This document shows, piece by piece, positions 1 to 7,887 of a DNA stretch of 64,000 nt. The stretch covers positions 310,001 to 374,000 of the forward strand of contig NZ_JARUND010000001.1 in assembly GCF_036898825.1 (NCBI RefSeq). Reading direction: 5' to 3'. The notes beneath the pieces are model-generated. The model did not search any database. It saw only the letters and a list, made by a program, of their open reading frames with translations, and had not been told where the DNA came from. The stretch is from Streptomyces sp. B21-083 (GTDB lineage Bacteria > Actinomycetota > Actinomycetes > Streptomycetales > Streptomycetaceae). Numbering within the stretch: position 1 is the first letter of the stretch; each line of letters opens with the position of its first letter. A program made the translations under genes and the position numbers.

Positions 1-406
1 AGGCGTCGGCCGGGACGTCCGAGGTACGCGTGGCGCCGACCTGCTGCACGCCGGCGACGCCGCGCATGGCGGCGGCGAATCCGCTGGACGCCGAGTGGGC
101 GACGATCACGCCGATGGCGTCGAAGTTCGAGAAGACGGTGCCGCCGCCTGCCGCGATCGCGGACCGGACCGCCGAACTGTCACCGGGGGCGGTGATCACG
201 AGGTAGGCACGCGTGCCGGCCACCCAGGTCGCACTCTGGGAAGCCGGCACGGCGGCCGGAGCGTGGGCCTTGGCGGCCGGCGCGGTGGAGGAGGCGACGG
301 GGAGCGTGCCCGCAAGGGCGCCCGGGGCGCCGAACGCGAGGGCGGCGCCGAGCGTGGCCGCCAGCACCAGCGTGCGTCTGGGGCGGCTGAATATGTGGGG
401 TATCAA
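1..406 (-). CDS. S8 (subtilisin-like) serine peptidase, N-terminal part cut by window edge
   Basis: The minus frame is open from a TTG at 406 to the window edge, giving about 135 residues. The TTG has a GGAGGA ribosome site 4 nt upstream; no ATG or GTG is as well placed. The product begins with a basic, hydrophobic, Ala-rich signal peptide (RRTLVLAATLGAALAFG then Ala-Leu-Ala) followed by an I9-like propeptide. The phrases YLVITAPGDSSAVRSAIA, GGTVFSNFDAIGVIVAHS and QQVGATRTSDVPADA are characteristic of secreted Streptomyces S8 proteases. The catalytic Asp/His/Ser core lies beyond the edge and cannot be checked. It is expected to be exported and self-processed. The family call is from remembered sequence similarity; the signal peptide is directly visible. 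Confidence 0.8.
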   Translation of the reverse strand, partial: MIPHIFSRPRRTLVLAATLGAALAFGAPGALAGTLPVASSTAPAAKAHAPAAVPASQSATWVAGTRAYLVITAPGDSSAVRSAIAAGGGTVFSNFDAIGVIVAHSASSGFAAAMRGVAGVQQVGATRTSDVPADA

Positions 407-828
407 AGCGTCCTCCGGAGACGGCCCGGCCGTGCTGAGGGCACCGGCCGGGCCGTACGAAACGAGTGGTGGATGCAAGATGTCAGGTGCATGCTCCTGT
501 ATGGAAGTACCTTTCCGTACAGGGACGTTGCAGAGGCATGGCTGAAAAGAGACCTACACCGGGCATCGGGGGCCGGGATCCACCGGGAGCTCGCGACGTC
601 GACCGCGCCCTGGCATACGCCGCGGGCCTGGACCAGGTCCGCTCAGTGGCCGGCCTTCCGGCCGCAGTGCGTTCCGGGTATCGAACGGTCGATCGCTCGG
701 CTCTTCGGCTGCCGCCGCCTCACCATCCGATACGAACGCAAGGGCTCGCAGCTTCCTCGCAGTACGGACCGCGATGAGTTCTGGTGCCTGGGCAGGTCTT
801 CCCTCTACGAAGCGAGAGGAGAAGCGTG
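407..828. other. Non-coding stretch with transposase scar
   Basis: No complete gene is supported here. The left part is the 5' region of the leftward protease. The middle holds an IS5-type fragment (listed separately). The right end supplies the ribosome site of the SMP-30 gene. Open frames across it lack a coherent protein. Confidence 0.5.
665..757 (+). pseudogene. IS5-family transposase C-terminal remnant
   Basis: One plus frame reads G-I-E-R-S-I-A-R-L-F-G-C-R-R-L-T-I-R-Y-E followed by R-K-G-S. This matches the C-terminal block of IS5-type DDE transposases, where a Glu in ERxxARL is followed by CRRLTxRYERKGSH. Nothing transposase-like precedes or follows it, so this is a scar of roughly 30 codons with no function of its own. 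It shows that the junction upstream of the SMP-30 gene has been a recombination point. Confidence 0.6.
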
Positions 829-1665
829 ATGAGCGCACCCGAGGTCCTGATGGAAGGCATCGTGTTCGGTGAGTCACCGCGCTGGCACAACGAGCAACTC
901 TGGATCGCCGACTGGGGCGCGCACCAGGTGATCACGCTTGACGCCGACGGACGCCATGAAGCGGTGGTGACCGTCCCGTCTTTCCCGATGTGCATCGACT
1001 TCCTGCCCGACGGTCGGATGCTCGTCGTGGACTCGGCACAACGACGGCTTCTGCGCCATGAACCAGACGGTTCACTCGTGCAGCATGCCGACCTTTCCAA
1101 GGTCTCGGAGAAGCCGTGGAACGACATCGTCGTCGACGACCGAGGCAACGCCTATGTCAACACCATCGGCTTCGATTTTCCCGGCGGCGAGTTCGCGCCG
1201 GGCTCGATCGTGATCGTCACGCCGGAAGGCAACGTCACTCAAATCGCCGACGGCCTCGCGTTCCCCAACGGTATGGCGATCAGTCCGGACGGTGCCACGC
1301 TGATTGTTGCTGAGTCGTATGCGAACCGGCTCACCGCATACGACATCGGCAGCCGCGGCGGCCTCGACAACCGGCGCGTCTGGGCGGAGACACCCGACGA
1401 CCACCCGGACGGGATCTGTATGGATGCCGAAGGCGCCGTCTGGTATGCCGACGTCGGTAACCAGCACTGTGTTCGTGTGCGCGGGGGCGGTGAAGTGCTC
1501 GCTACAGTCGACCTGGATCGCGGCGCCTTCGCCTGCGCGCTCAGCCGCGGGGACGACCCACGCCTGTTCGTCGTCGGCCAGATCTGGGGCGGACCCGAGT
1601 CCCGGCAACCCAGCGGGCAGGTTGTGGCGTTCCCGGCACCAGCACCCGGTGCCGGGAAACCCTGA
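829..1665 (+). CDS. SMP-30/gluconolactonase/LRE-family hydrolase
   Basis: A 278-residue beta-propeller protein of the SMP-30/regucalcin/gluconolactonase superfamily, usually cytosolic, metal-dependent sugar-lactone hydrolases. The ATG at 829 is chosen because AGAGGAGAAG lies just upstream; a GTG three bases earlier is possible. Family marks are the N-terminal G-E-S-P-R-W with the metal-ligand Glu, the Asn in KPWNDIVVDDRGNAYVN, FPNGMAISPDGATLIVAES, and the late metal Asp in HPDGICMDAEGAVWYADVGN. Length is normal for the family. It is alone on its strand between degraded DNA, so context gives no substrate. Lactonase activity is inferred from the family; quorum-signal or antibiotic lactones are also possible. 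Confidence 0.85.
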   Translation: MSAPEVLMEGIVFGESPRWHNEQLWIADWGAHQVITLDADGRHEAVVTVPSFPMCIDFLPDGRMLVVDSAQRRLLRHEPDGSLVQHADLSKVSEKPWNDIVVDDRGNAYVNTIGFDFPGGEFAPGSIVIVTPEGNVTQIADGLAFPNGMAISPDGATLIVAESYANRLTAYDIGSRGGLDNRRVWAETPDDHPDGICMDAEGAVWYADVGNQHCVRVRGGGEVLATVDLDRGAFACALSRGDDPRLFVVGQIWGGPESRQPSGQVVAFPAPAPGAGKP

Positions 1666-1699
1666 CCGAGCCAGGCTGGGCATTTCACTGACTGAGAAC

Positions 1700-2319
1700 G
1701 CATCAGCCCTGGCCCGGCGCAGCGCAGCGCCGGGCTGCGCAAGGGTGCGGGTGGCCTCAGCTTCACGGCGGCGCTGGACGGGGACCACTTCGATCGGGGC
1801 CAGTTGGCCATCCGAGGACACATCCGGCTCCGGCAAAGCGCGGCGGCTCGGCTCGCGCATCGCACGGCTCTGCCGCTCGACTGCCGGCGCGACGCCCTGG
1901 CCCACCCGCCGCACGGGCGCGGCGCACTGATGCGCGGCAAGCGCCTGGCGGTAGCCCCCGGACGCCAACGCGCGAGTTTTCACCGGGCCGTTGAGCACGG
2001 CCGCCGGGGCGGCGTCGCCCGGCTCGCGCGCAGGCATCGCCCCGGGCGCGAGGATGCGCAGACCACCCACGACCATACGGCCCGCCGACTCGTTCGCCGC
2101 CTGGACGACGCGGGCCTGCTCCAGGCGCGGCTTCGTCGCCCAGGCCGCCGCTCCGGGGCACACGGTGAGCCGGCCTGAGTCTGCGTCGTACCCGACCGCG
2201 GCAATGTGCCCGGCAAACGCTGGGGCGATGGCGTCCCACCGCTTCCGCAGGGACACCCGGGCCGCCGGGAGTTCCCAGGCCCGCATGGCTTCGTAGGTGT
2301 TCGTTGGGTTCCGGCACAC
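1700..2319 (-). pseudogene. DUF721 (DciA-like) protein remnant
   Basis: The minus frame matches the C-terminal two thirds of actinobacterial DUF721 proteins (AWELPAARVSLRKRWDAIAP, AVGYDADSGRLTVCPG, AAWATKPRLEQARVVQAANE, then GPVKTR, GYRQALAAH, VERQ, RREAEATRTL). The N-terminal part of the family is absent; translation would begin at a GTG at 2319 in unrelated codons. Family similarity stops near 1700, and the frame then runs on without a stop into the antisense of the SMP-30 gene. Full-length members in Streptomyces are often found near integrated elements. I read this as a gene broken at both ends, not a functional protein. Confidence 0.65.
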
Positions 2320-2337
2320 ATTCCGTAAAGGCAGTGG

Positions 2338-2739
2338 TCAGGAGGGCGTGGGATTGGTGTCGTCCCATTTCCATCCGGTTTGAGGGAACTGATCCAGCAG
2401 GGCGGAGAGGGACGCTGCCTGGTGGATAGCCGATGACCAGCCTTCTGCGGAGATGTCGAGTGTCACCAGAGGCAGGGTGTCTTGGCGGAAGTCGTAGGCA
2501 AGCAGCTCGCGGCTTCCGTCTCCGCCGATGACGACGGCGCCGGGGAAGCGCTTCTGGAATTCACCGGCGTTGTTGATGCCGATGAGCTCGTCGAGCGCGT
2601 CGATCACCAGGAAGTCCTCAGCAGGAGGAATGAACTGGCTCAGACTTCCTGTCGCGCCCAGAAAGTCCCGGTAGTCCTGAGGAAACCGGACTCCGAAGTG
2701 GTGTTCGACCTGCACGATCTGGTCGTCGTTCGAACTCAT
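2338..2739 (-). CDS. SMI1/KNR4 (SUKH) family protein
   Basis: A 133-residue protein with the SUKH fold signature: an N-terminal helix ending in E-x-x-F-G-V-x-F-P-x-D-Y-R-D-F-L, then a G-S-L linker, a strand with FLVIDALDELIG, AVVIGGDGSRELLAYD and a Trp-rich end. SUKH proteins are commonly immunity proteins against nuclease or deaminase toxins of polymorphic toxin systems. No toxin, Rhs repeat or secretion gene is visible nearby, so this copy is an orphan. It lies between a DUF721 remnant and an integrase stub in decayed DNA. The fold call is fairly firm; the immunity role is inferred. Confidence 0.8.
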   Translation of the reverse strand: MSSNDDQIVQVEHHFGVRFPQDYRDFLGATGSLSQFIPPAEDFLVIDALDELIGINNAGEFQKRFPGAVVIGGDGSRELLAYDFRQDTLPLVTLDISAEGWSSAIHQAASLSALLDQFPQTGWKWDDTNPTPS

Positions 2740-2936
2740 GAAGCAGTTCTATCAAGGGCAGAGGGGGTGCCGGTGGCCGGCTTGCGTCGCGGTGAGGAAG
2801 CTACGTTTGCGCAGGAGAGGGAGCTTGACTCGTCAGAATATCTGACTCTTTATCATCTTACTTGTTACCTGGAATCTGCTGGGGGTGATCATGCCTTCCC
2901 GGTGCAACCACGGACTTGGGAGATGGCTTGAGCGGC

Positions 2937-3273
2937 ATGACGGTGCGCACGGAGAAGTGGCGCTCGGCCGACACGAGCAGGTTGCGGCCTGGCTGATGGT
3001 GTGGACGGATCTGGTACGGGCACGCGCACGATCGACGCCTACGGTCGGGGACTGGCCGAGTACCTGCTGATGAGCGAGCGGGAGAGCGTCGATCCGGTCA
3101 CCGCGAACCCCGCCCATATCGCCGTTTACGTACGGGAGTTGAGATCACGGCCGCACCCCCGGGGTGCCAACGTGATCTCGATCGACTCGGGGACGGGGCT
3201 GGCGAACTCGACGATCCAGCAGCGACTCGTGCCGGTCCACCTGTTCTACGACCTACTCATGGAGGAGGGCCTC
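2937..3273 (+). pseudogene. Tyrosine recombinase N-terminal domain, frameshifted and truncated
   Basis: An ATG at 2937 opens MTVRTEKWRSADTSRLRPG, then meets a stop. About 2985-2995 the similarity moves into another frame, reading DGSGTGTRTIDAYGRGLAEY, DPVTANPAHIAVYVRELRSR and STIQQRLVPVHLFYDLLMEE. Together these are the SAM-like N-terminal core-binding domain of phage-type integrases. Similarity ends at 3273. The catalytic domain with its Arg...His-x-x-Arg...Tyr residues is missing. A frameshift plus loss of the catalytic half make this a dead integrase, probably left by an excised or decayed element. An AT-rich stretch at about 2838-2880 may be its old promoter. Confidence 0.75.
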
Positions 3274-3328
3274 GGGATTCCAACCCCGCCGGCCGCAGCC
3301 GGCACACCCCCCCTGACGGCTGCGGAAG

Positions 3329-3356
3329 GGGTGGAGCCGCCTGACGGGCTCCACCC
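3329..3356 (+). terminator. Perfect 10-bp hairpin, terminator-like
   Basis: GGGTGGAGCC (3329-3338), an 8-nt loop and GGCTCCACCC (3347-3356) form a perfect GC-rich stem. There is no U-tract, which is common for actinobacterial terminators. It sits between the dead integrase and a remnant resembling the 5' end of a UDP-glucose dehydrogenase gene, so it may be a leftover terminator of a lost upstream gene. Confidence 0.55.
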
Positions 3357-3372
3357 GAAGGGACACCCGTTC

Positions 3373-3408
3373 ATGAAACTCACCGTCGTCGGCTAGGGCT
3401 ATCACGGC
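3373..3408 (+). pseudogene. Possible 5' stub of a UDP-glucose 6-dehydrogenase-like gene
   Basis: The codons read M-K-L-T-V-V-G-stop-G-Y-H-G. UDP-glucose/GDP-mannose dehydrogenases start MKLTVVGTGYLG with the NAD-binding GxGYxG turn, so one Thr codon appears changed to TAG and the rest of the gene is gone. The match is only 12 codons and could be coincidence, but its position just after a strong hairpin fits the start of a former transcription unit. Confidence 0.35.
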
Positions 3409-3533
3409 CCACTCACACGGTGACCTGGGAGCGCAGGAGGTCGTCGAGGGCGGCGCCCAGGGAGCCGCCGCGTGGCACCATCTCCTGCGCCAACCCTGGC
3501 GCGTTCCCCTGCACCGTCTCGTGCGTGAGTCTC

Positions 3534-3695
3534 GCCGACGCTGCCGCATCTGCGCAGGTCACCCCCACCGTACGGGCGTGGTCGGGCCTCCGACATCCAC
3601 GTTGCGACCGTTTTTACCCATGCCCTGGGCTGGAGTTGAGGAGTGGGAGGGCGGGATGGGTCGCGCGGACTCTGCCGGGGTCAGAAGAGCTGTTC
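3534..3695 (+). repeat. Copy A of a diverged repeat that flanks the biosynthetic region
   Basis: This stretch aligns by eye with the reverse complement of 41097-41317. Shared blocks include GCAGGTCAC, GGGCGTGGTCGGG, TTTT-x-CCCATG and a TGAGGAGTGGGAGGGC core. The final CAGAAGAGxTG block is shared too; copy B carries about 60 extra bases before it. Identity over the core looks like roughly three quarters or more. No function is known to me. The two copies are inverted relative to each other. Confidence 0.7.
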
Positions 3696-3709
3696 GAAGG
3701 CCGGCAGGC

Positions 3710-4324
3710 TCACTTCTGCACAGGCCCCGCCGCGAGGGCGTCCAACTGCTCCTTCGACCACGAGAGCCTGCCGGCCCGCAGGTCTTCGACCACCGCGTGC
3801 ACCCACTCCAGCTCCGCGGCTGTCACGGCCCGTAGATACTCGCTCTCCAAGCGGGTGATGCGTGGCAGCCCCTGCTCCGCCTCCGCCGTCATGGCCGCTT
3901 CCAGCCCGTCGAGCTTCTCCGTGAGGGCGCCTACCCGCCGCTCCAGTACGTCCGCCATCTCGTCGTTGGTGAGTAGCAGAAGGTTCGAGAGGGCGGCCGG
4001 GAACTCCGGGAACTCCTCCTTGGGTGCGGAGAGCATCTCCTTCAGCCAGGCGCGGGCGGTCTCGCGCCCCGCGTCGGTGACCTCGTACACGGTCCGCTCG
4101 GGGTACTGCTGATCACGGCCGGTCTCGCGGACTGTGATCAGCCCGTCGCCGTTGAGCCGCTCGATCGTGCGGTACAGGCTCGCACGCTGCCTGACGTTGA
4201 CGACCTGCTCCTTGCCCCAGTCCTTGACCAGCCGCTGGATGCCGTACGGATGCAGCGGCTGGTAGTGCAGCAGGGCCAGGACGGTCAGGGCGAGGGGGGA
4301 GCTGCGGGGAGCGGATGTGGGCAT
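3710..4324 (-). CDS. PadR-family transcriptional regulator
   Basis: A 204-residue repressor-type regulator. Residues about 10-90 form the PadR winged helix (ALTVLALLHYQPLHPYGIQRLV, then LYRTIERLNGDGLI and the wing with TVYEVTDAGRETARAWL). Residues about 115-190 form the C-terminal dimerising helices (Vir_act_alpha_C type). It diverges from the 4424-6090 operon, and a perfect 17-bp palindrome lies between the two starts, so repression of that operon and of itself is likely, relieved by a small aromatic or drug ligand as in other PadR systems. The ligand is unknown. ATG at 4324 is the only good start. Confidence 0.92.
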   Translation of the reverse strand: MPTSAPRSSPLALTVLALLHYQPLHPYGIQRLVKDWGKEQVVNVRQRASLYRTIERLNGDGLITVRETGRDQQYPERTVYEVTDAGRETARAWLKEMLSAPKEEFPEFPAALSNLLLLTNDEMADVLERRVGALTEKLDGLEAAMTAEAEQGLPRITRLESEYLRAVTAAELEWVHAVVEDLRAGRLSWSKEQLDALAAGPVQK

Positions 4325-4365
4325 GGGCCCGATTCTAGCCTCGACATAACTAGTTGACGAGATAC

Positions 4366-4382
4366 TAGTTTCAGTGAAACTA
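4366..4382. promoter_or_regulatory. Palindromic operator of the PadR regulator
   Basis: TAGTTTCA-G-TGAAACTA is a perfect 17-bp palindrome 41 nt upstream of the 4424 gene and 41 nt upstream of padR. A second partial element, AACTAGTT, lies 15 nt to the left (about 4349-4356). The AT-rich palindrome stands out from its GC-rich surroundings and matches the kind of dyad PadR proteins bind. Its assignment to this PadR is inferred from position. Confidence 0.75.
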
Positions 4383-4423
4383 TCAAGTCATTCGCACGGC
4401 ATCGCCAGAGAGGAACCACCGAG

Positions 4424-4885
4424 ATGTCCCTCACCGAGCGCATCCACTCCGACCACGACCTCGTCAAGCACCTCGGCGACTGGACGGAGGCCGGCCGCAT
4501 CGAGGTCAAGGCCCGCCGCGGCTCCGCTGTCCTCGACCTCCGCTCCTCCGGCCTCCCCGACGACGTCGAGATCCACCTCGACATGGACCGGGCCATGGTC
4601 AAGCTGCTCGTCGACGACAGCACCGCCGTCGACTACTGGAATCTGAGGTGGACCGCCCGCGGCCGGATCAAGGACTCGCGATCCCCGTCCACCGGCGACC
4701 AAGCGGCCGTCCGCCTGGTCCGTCTGTCCGGCTCTGCGACGAACAGCGAGATCCGCATTCACCGCGGCGGCATCGCGATCCTGTCGGCGATGTTCTCCCG
4801 CGCGTACGTCCAGGATCTGCGCCGCGCGCACAAGAGCGGCGGCGTACCGACGATCGACGACCCTTCGAGGGGGCACCAGTCATGA
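4424..4885 (+). CDS. Conserved hypothetical protein, first gene of the PadR-controlled operon
   Basis: A 153-residue soluble protein with no signal peptide, membrane segment or catalytic motif I recognise. The middle is rich in short beta strands (AVLDLRSSGLPDDVEIHLDMDRAMVKLLVDD) and includes a WNLRWTARGRIKD segment. Its stop overlaps the start of the downstream monooxygenase (ATGA), so the two are translationally coupled and probably act together. The ATG at 4424 follows GAGAGGAACCACCGAG. It may be a partner or chaperone of the flavoenzyme; this is a guess from context only. Confidence 0.7.
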   Translation: MSLTERIHSDHDLVKHLGDWTEAGRIEVKARRGSAVLDLRSSGLPDDVEIHLDMDRAMVKLLVDDSTAVDYWNLRWTARGRIKDSRSPSTGDQAAVRLVRLSGSATNSEIRIHRGGIAILSAMFSRAYVQDLRRAHKSGGVPTIDDPSRGHQS

Positions 4886-6090
4886 CACGCATCGGCAAGG
4901 CCCGCACCGCGCTCGTCATCGGAGGCGGTATCGCCGGCCCGGTCGCCGCGATGGCGCTCCGCCAGGCAGGTATCGAGGCTGCCGTCCACGAGGCGTACGA
5001 CCACACGGCCGACGGGGCCGGAGGCGGCATGACCATCGCCCCGAACGGCCAGAACGCCCTCGACGCGATAGGCGCGGGCGACCTCGTCCGCGCCATCGGC
5101 ACCCCCGTCACCGCTATAGGGCTACGGAGCTGGACGGGCAAGCACCTTGCGCGGTTCGCTCCGCCCTCCCGCCTCCCGCTCCAGCAGTTCGTCTGGCGCG
5201 CCGATCTCTACCGTGCGATCTACGACGAGGCGGAGCATCGCTCCGTTCCCATCCACCACGGCAAGCGGCTGACCGGCATGACAGACACCGGCTCCGGCGT
5301 CACCGCACACTTCGCGGACGGCACACAGGCGAGCGCCGACATCCTGATCGGCGCCGACGGCATCCGCTCCACGGTTCGCTCCCTGATCGACCCGGCCGCA
5401 CCGCAGCCGAGCTACGCCGGCCTGGTGTGCATGGGAGCGCGGATGGACCGGTCAGGGCTGCCCTCCACCGATGGCGTCATGTACATGTGCTTCGGCAAGC
5501 GCGCGTTCTTCGGCTACCAGATCTTCGACGACTCCTCGGCGGTGTGGTTCGTGAACCTGCCCCACCGCGACCCGATGACAGTCGCCGAGGCTCAGGCGAT
5601 CGGCGCGGAGGAGTGGATGCGCGCCCTGCGGACCGCCTTCGCCGACGACCGCACTCCGGCCCTCGAAATGATCAGCCGTACCGACGTCGGCCAACTCATC
5701 ATCACCGGCCCGATGGAGAACATGCCGAGGGTCACGAACTGGGCCCACGGCCGAATGGTCCTCATCGGCGACGCGGTCCACGCCGCCTCGTCCAGCTCCG
5801 GACAGGGCGCCTCCATCGCCGCCGAAAGCGCCGTCGAACTGGCTCGCTGCCTGCGGGACCTGCCTTACGACCAGGCTTTCGCGGCGTACGAACAACTGCG
5901 CCGACCCCGCGTCGAACGCATTGTCAAGCTCGGCGCCCGCACGAACAGCAACAAGACCGCGGGCCCGGTCGGTCGCGCTCTGCGCGACCTCATGATGCCG
6001 ACGGCCATGAAGCTGATCAACCCGGAGAAGATGGCCTGGCAGTTCGACCACCACATCGACTGGGACGCGAAGGTGGTCCCGCTCACGTGA
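4882..6090 (+). CDS. FAD-dependent monooxygenase (class A aromatic hydroxylase fold)
   Basis: A 402-residue flavoprotein starting at the ATG overlapping the previous stop. The FAD Rossmann motif is at residues about 9-35 (ALVIGGGIAGPVAAMALRQAG ending at an acidic residue), the internal GADG motif appears in ILIGADGIRSTVRSLI, and the second FAD motif is VLIGDAVHAASSSSGQGASIAAESAVEL. This is the NAD(P)H-dependent hydroxylase family that includes TetX and polyketide tailoring hydroxylases. PadR control together with divergence from the regulator suggests inducible detoxification of an aromatic compound or drug, but a tailoring role for the nearby cluster cannot be excluded. Confidence 0.9.
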   Translation: MTRIGKARTALVIGGGIAGPVAAMALRQAGIEAAVHEAYDHTADGAGGGMTIAPNGQNALDAIGAGDLVRAIGTPVTAIGLRSWTGKHLARFAPPSRLPLQQFVWRADLYRAIYDEAEHRSVPIHHGKRLTGMTDTGSGVTAHFADGTQASADILIGADGIRSTVRSLIDPAAPQPSYAGLVCMGARMDRSGLPSTDGVMYMCFGKRAFFGYQIFDDSSAVWFVNLPHRDPMTVAEAQAIGAEEWMRALRTAFADDRTPALEMISRTDVGQLIITGPMENMPRVTNWAHGRMVLIGDAVHAASSSSGQGASIAAESAVELARCLRDLPYDQAFAAYEQLRRPRVERIVKLGARTNSNKTAGPVGRALRDLMMPTAMKLINPEKMAWQFDHHIDWDAKVVPLT

Positions 6091-6341
6091 ACTCCGGCCC
6101 GTCCGCCGGAACGAGTTGCCGCCCCGCGTACAGCTGGGCCCCAGCTCACGGAACGCAGCCAAGACCACAGGGTCGGCGGCGGTTGAATCCCGGACGCCAA
6201 CTCGGACGCGTCCCCATCGCCACACACGACACAGACTGAACACCGGCAACCAGACCCGGTGGGGCAGAACTCGACCGCCCAAACCGGGTCAGGGAACGCC
6301 TCGCCCACCGGACGCGCCAGCGACTTCCGGGGCCTGGGAGA

Positions 6342-7238
6342 ATGGTGTTCCCCTCCGAGCACGCTGAGAAGCGGCGGGCTCCTCGTGGCAGGAGCCCACG
6401 CACGTTGTCCCAGAATCGCGAACATCCGATACCCGACATAGCCGATCTCGGCCTGCAAGCCGACTGCGGCAACTGCTTCGGGCTGTGCTGCGTCGCCTTG
6501 CCCTTCGCGGCCGCGGCGGACTTCGCGATCGACAAGGACGCCGGACAGCCCTGCCCGAACCTGAAAGCGGACTTCCGCTGCGGCATCCATACACAGCTCC
6601 GCCCGCGGGGCTTTTCGGGATGCACCGTCTTCGACTGCTTCGGCGCGGGACAGAAGGTCTCCCAGATCACCTTCAACGGGCAGGACTGGCGGCAGGCCCC
6701 GCGCACCGCCCGCCAGATGTTCGACGTGTTTCCCGTCATGCGGCAGCTCCATGAGCTCCTCTGGTACCTGGCCGAAGCACTGACACTGCCGCCCGCCAGT
6801 CCCATCCACGGCGAACTGCGCCGCGCGCTGGAAAAGACGCAACACCTCACCGGCCGCAGCGCCCAGGAACTCACGGAGCTGGACGTCGTGGCACACCGGG
6901 GCGACGTCAATGCTCTGCTGCTGCGCACGAGCGAACTCGTGCGGGCCAAGGTCGCTGGCCGCAAGAAGGACCGGAGGGGAGCCGACCTCATCGGTGCCAA
7001 CCTCAAAGCCGCCAACTTGCGGGGCGCCAACCTCCGCGGGGCCTACCTCATCGCTGCCGACCTCAAGGGCGCCGACCTGAGAGCGGCCGATCTCATCGGT
7101 GCCGACCTACGAGACGCCGATCTGAGCGGCGCAGACCTCACCGGCAGCATTTTCCTCACCCAGTCCCAGCTAAACGCGGCCAAGGGCGATAGCGCCACGA
7201 AACTGCCACCGGCCCTTACCTGCCCCACACACTGGTAG
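6342..7238 (+). CDS. Pentapeptide-repeat protein with N-terminal cysteine cluster
   Basis: The C-terminal part (from about residue 205) has about ten tandem A(D/N)Lxx repeats (ADLIGANLKAANLRGANLRG, then AYLIAADLKGADLRAADLIG, then ADLRDADLSGADLTGS), the right-handed quadrilateral helix fold. The N-terminal half carries many ordered cysteines: DCGNCFGLCC, PCPNL, CGIH and FSGCTVFDCFGAGQ, which look like a metal or Fe-S site, as in YkgJ-type CxxC proteins. This two-part architecture recurs in actinomycetes. No function is established; pentapeptide folds sometimes mimic DNA to shield gyrase. The start is uncertain because the first 30 residues are low complexity. Confidence 0.8.
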   Translation: MVFPSEHAEKRRAPRGRSPRTLSQNREHPIPDIADLGLQADCGNCFGLCCVALPFAAAADFAIDKDAGQPCPNLKADFRCGIHTQLRPRGFSGCTVFDCFGAGQKVSQITFNGQDWRQAPRTARQMFDVFPVMRQLHELLWYLAEALTLPPASPIHGELRRALEKTQHLTGRSAQELTELDVVAHRGDVNALLLRTSELVRAKVAGRKKDRRGADLIGANLKAANLRGANLRGAYLIAADLKGADLRAADLIGADLRDADLSGADLTGSIFLTQSQLNAAKGDSATKLPPALTCPTHW

Positions 7239-7309
7239 TCCTTTGGTCTGCGGGTGCAGGACAGCCACGACGAGCAGACGGGGCGGATTCCAGTCATCGT
7301 CGCAACACG

Positions 7310-7860
7310 GTGATCGTTCCAGTGTTACGACGAGCCTAGCGAGGAGGTTCGCGGGGGTGTTCCAGCAGGTCGGTGCTCTCGGGAAGTACTGGCGCAGCAG
7401 GGCGTTCGTGTTCTCGTTCGAGCCGCGTTGCCAGGGACTGGCGGGCTCGCAGAAGTAGACGTGAATGCCGGTGAAGTGGGTGAACTCGCCATGTCGGTTC
7501 ATCTCGCTGCCCTGATCCCTGGTCACCGAGCGGGCCAGCTCGGTGGTAGGTCACCGAGGGCGTGGACGAGCACGTCGCGGACCTGCTCGGAGCTCCGTCC
7601 GCCGGGCAGGTGGAGGAGTTTTGAGGTAGTGGGTGGACAGGTCGACCAGGGTGCCGATCGCGGACCTGTTTCCCTTGCCGACGATCAGGTCGCCTTCCCA
7701 ACTGCCCGCTATTTTACGGTCGTTGAGTTCCTCCGGTCGGTGACTGATCAGGGTGACACGCGTCAGACTCCTCAGGGGCATGGGATTGGCCGGGCCAACC
7801 TCGGTCTCCTCCGCGGCGCGTACTTCACAACCCGTGATCTTTTCGATGTCACAAGATCGT
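7310..7860 (-). mobile_element. IS30-family transposase remnant
   Basis: On the minus strand, similarity to IS30 transposases begins near 7770 with RPEELNDRKIAGSWEGDLIV and GKGNRSAIGTLVDLSTHYL. It moves frame near 7625, continues through a stretch around VTRDQGSEMNRHGEFTHF and VYFCEPASPWQRGSNENT, and ends with NALLRQYFPRA and LLARLVVTLE by about 7310. The N-terminal HTH region is missing, at least one frameshift splits the DDE domain, and no terminal inverted repeats are evident. The fragment ends against the 3' end of the ALAS gene, so it marks the left border of the C5N gene block. Confidence 0.8.
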
Positions 7861-7887
7861 CGACAGAGCCGAGTTCGGTGACCAAGG

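Noticed and set aside
6165..6215. tRNA-like sequence with GGTTGAATCCC
   Set aside because: The T-loop needs GGTTCRAnnCC and the bases around it do not form an acceptor stem or anticodon arm.
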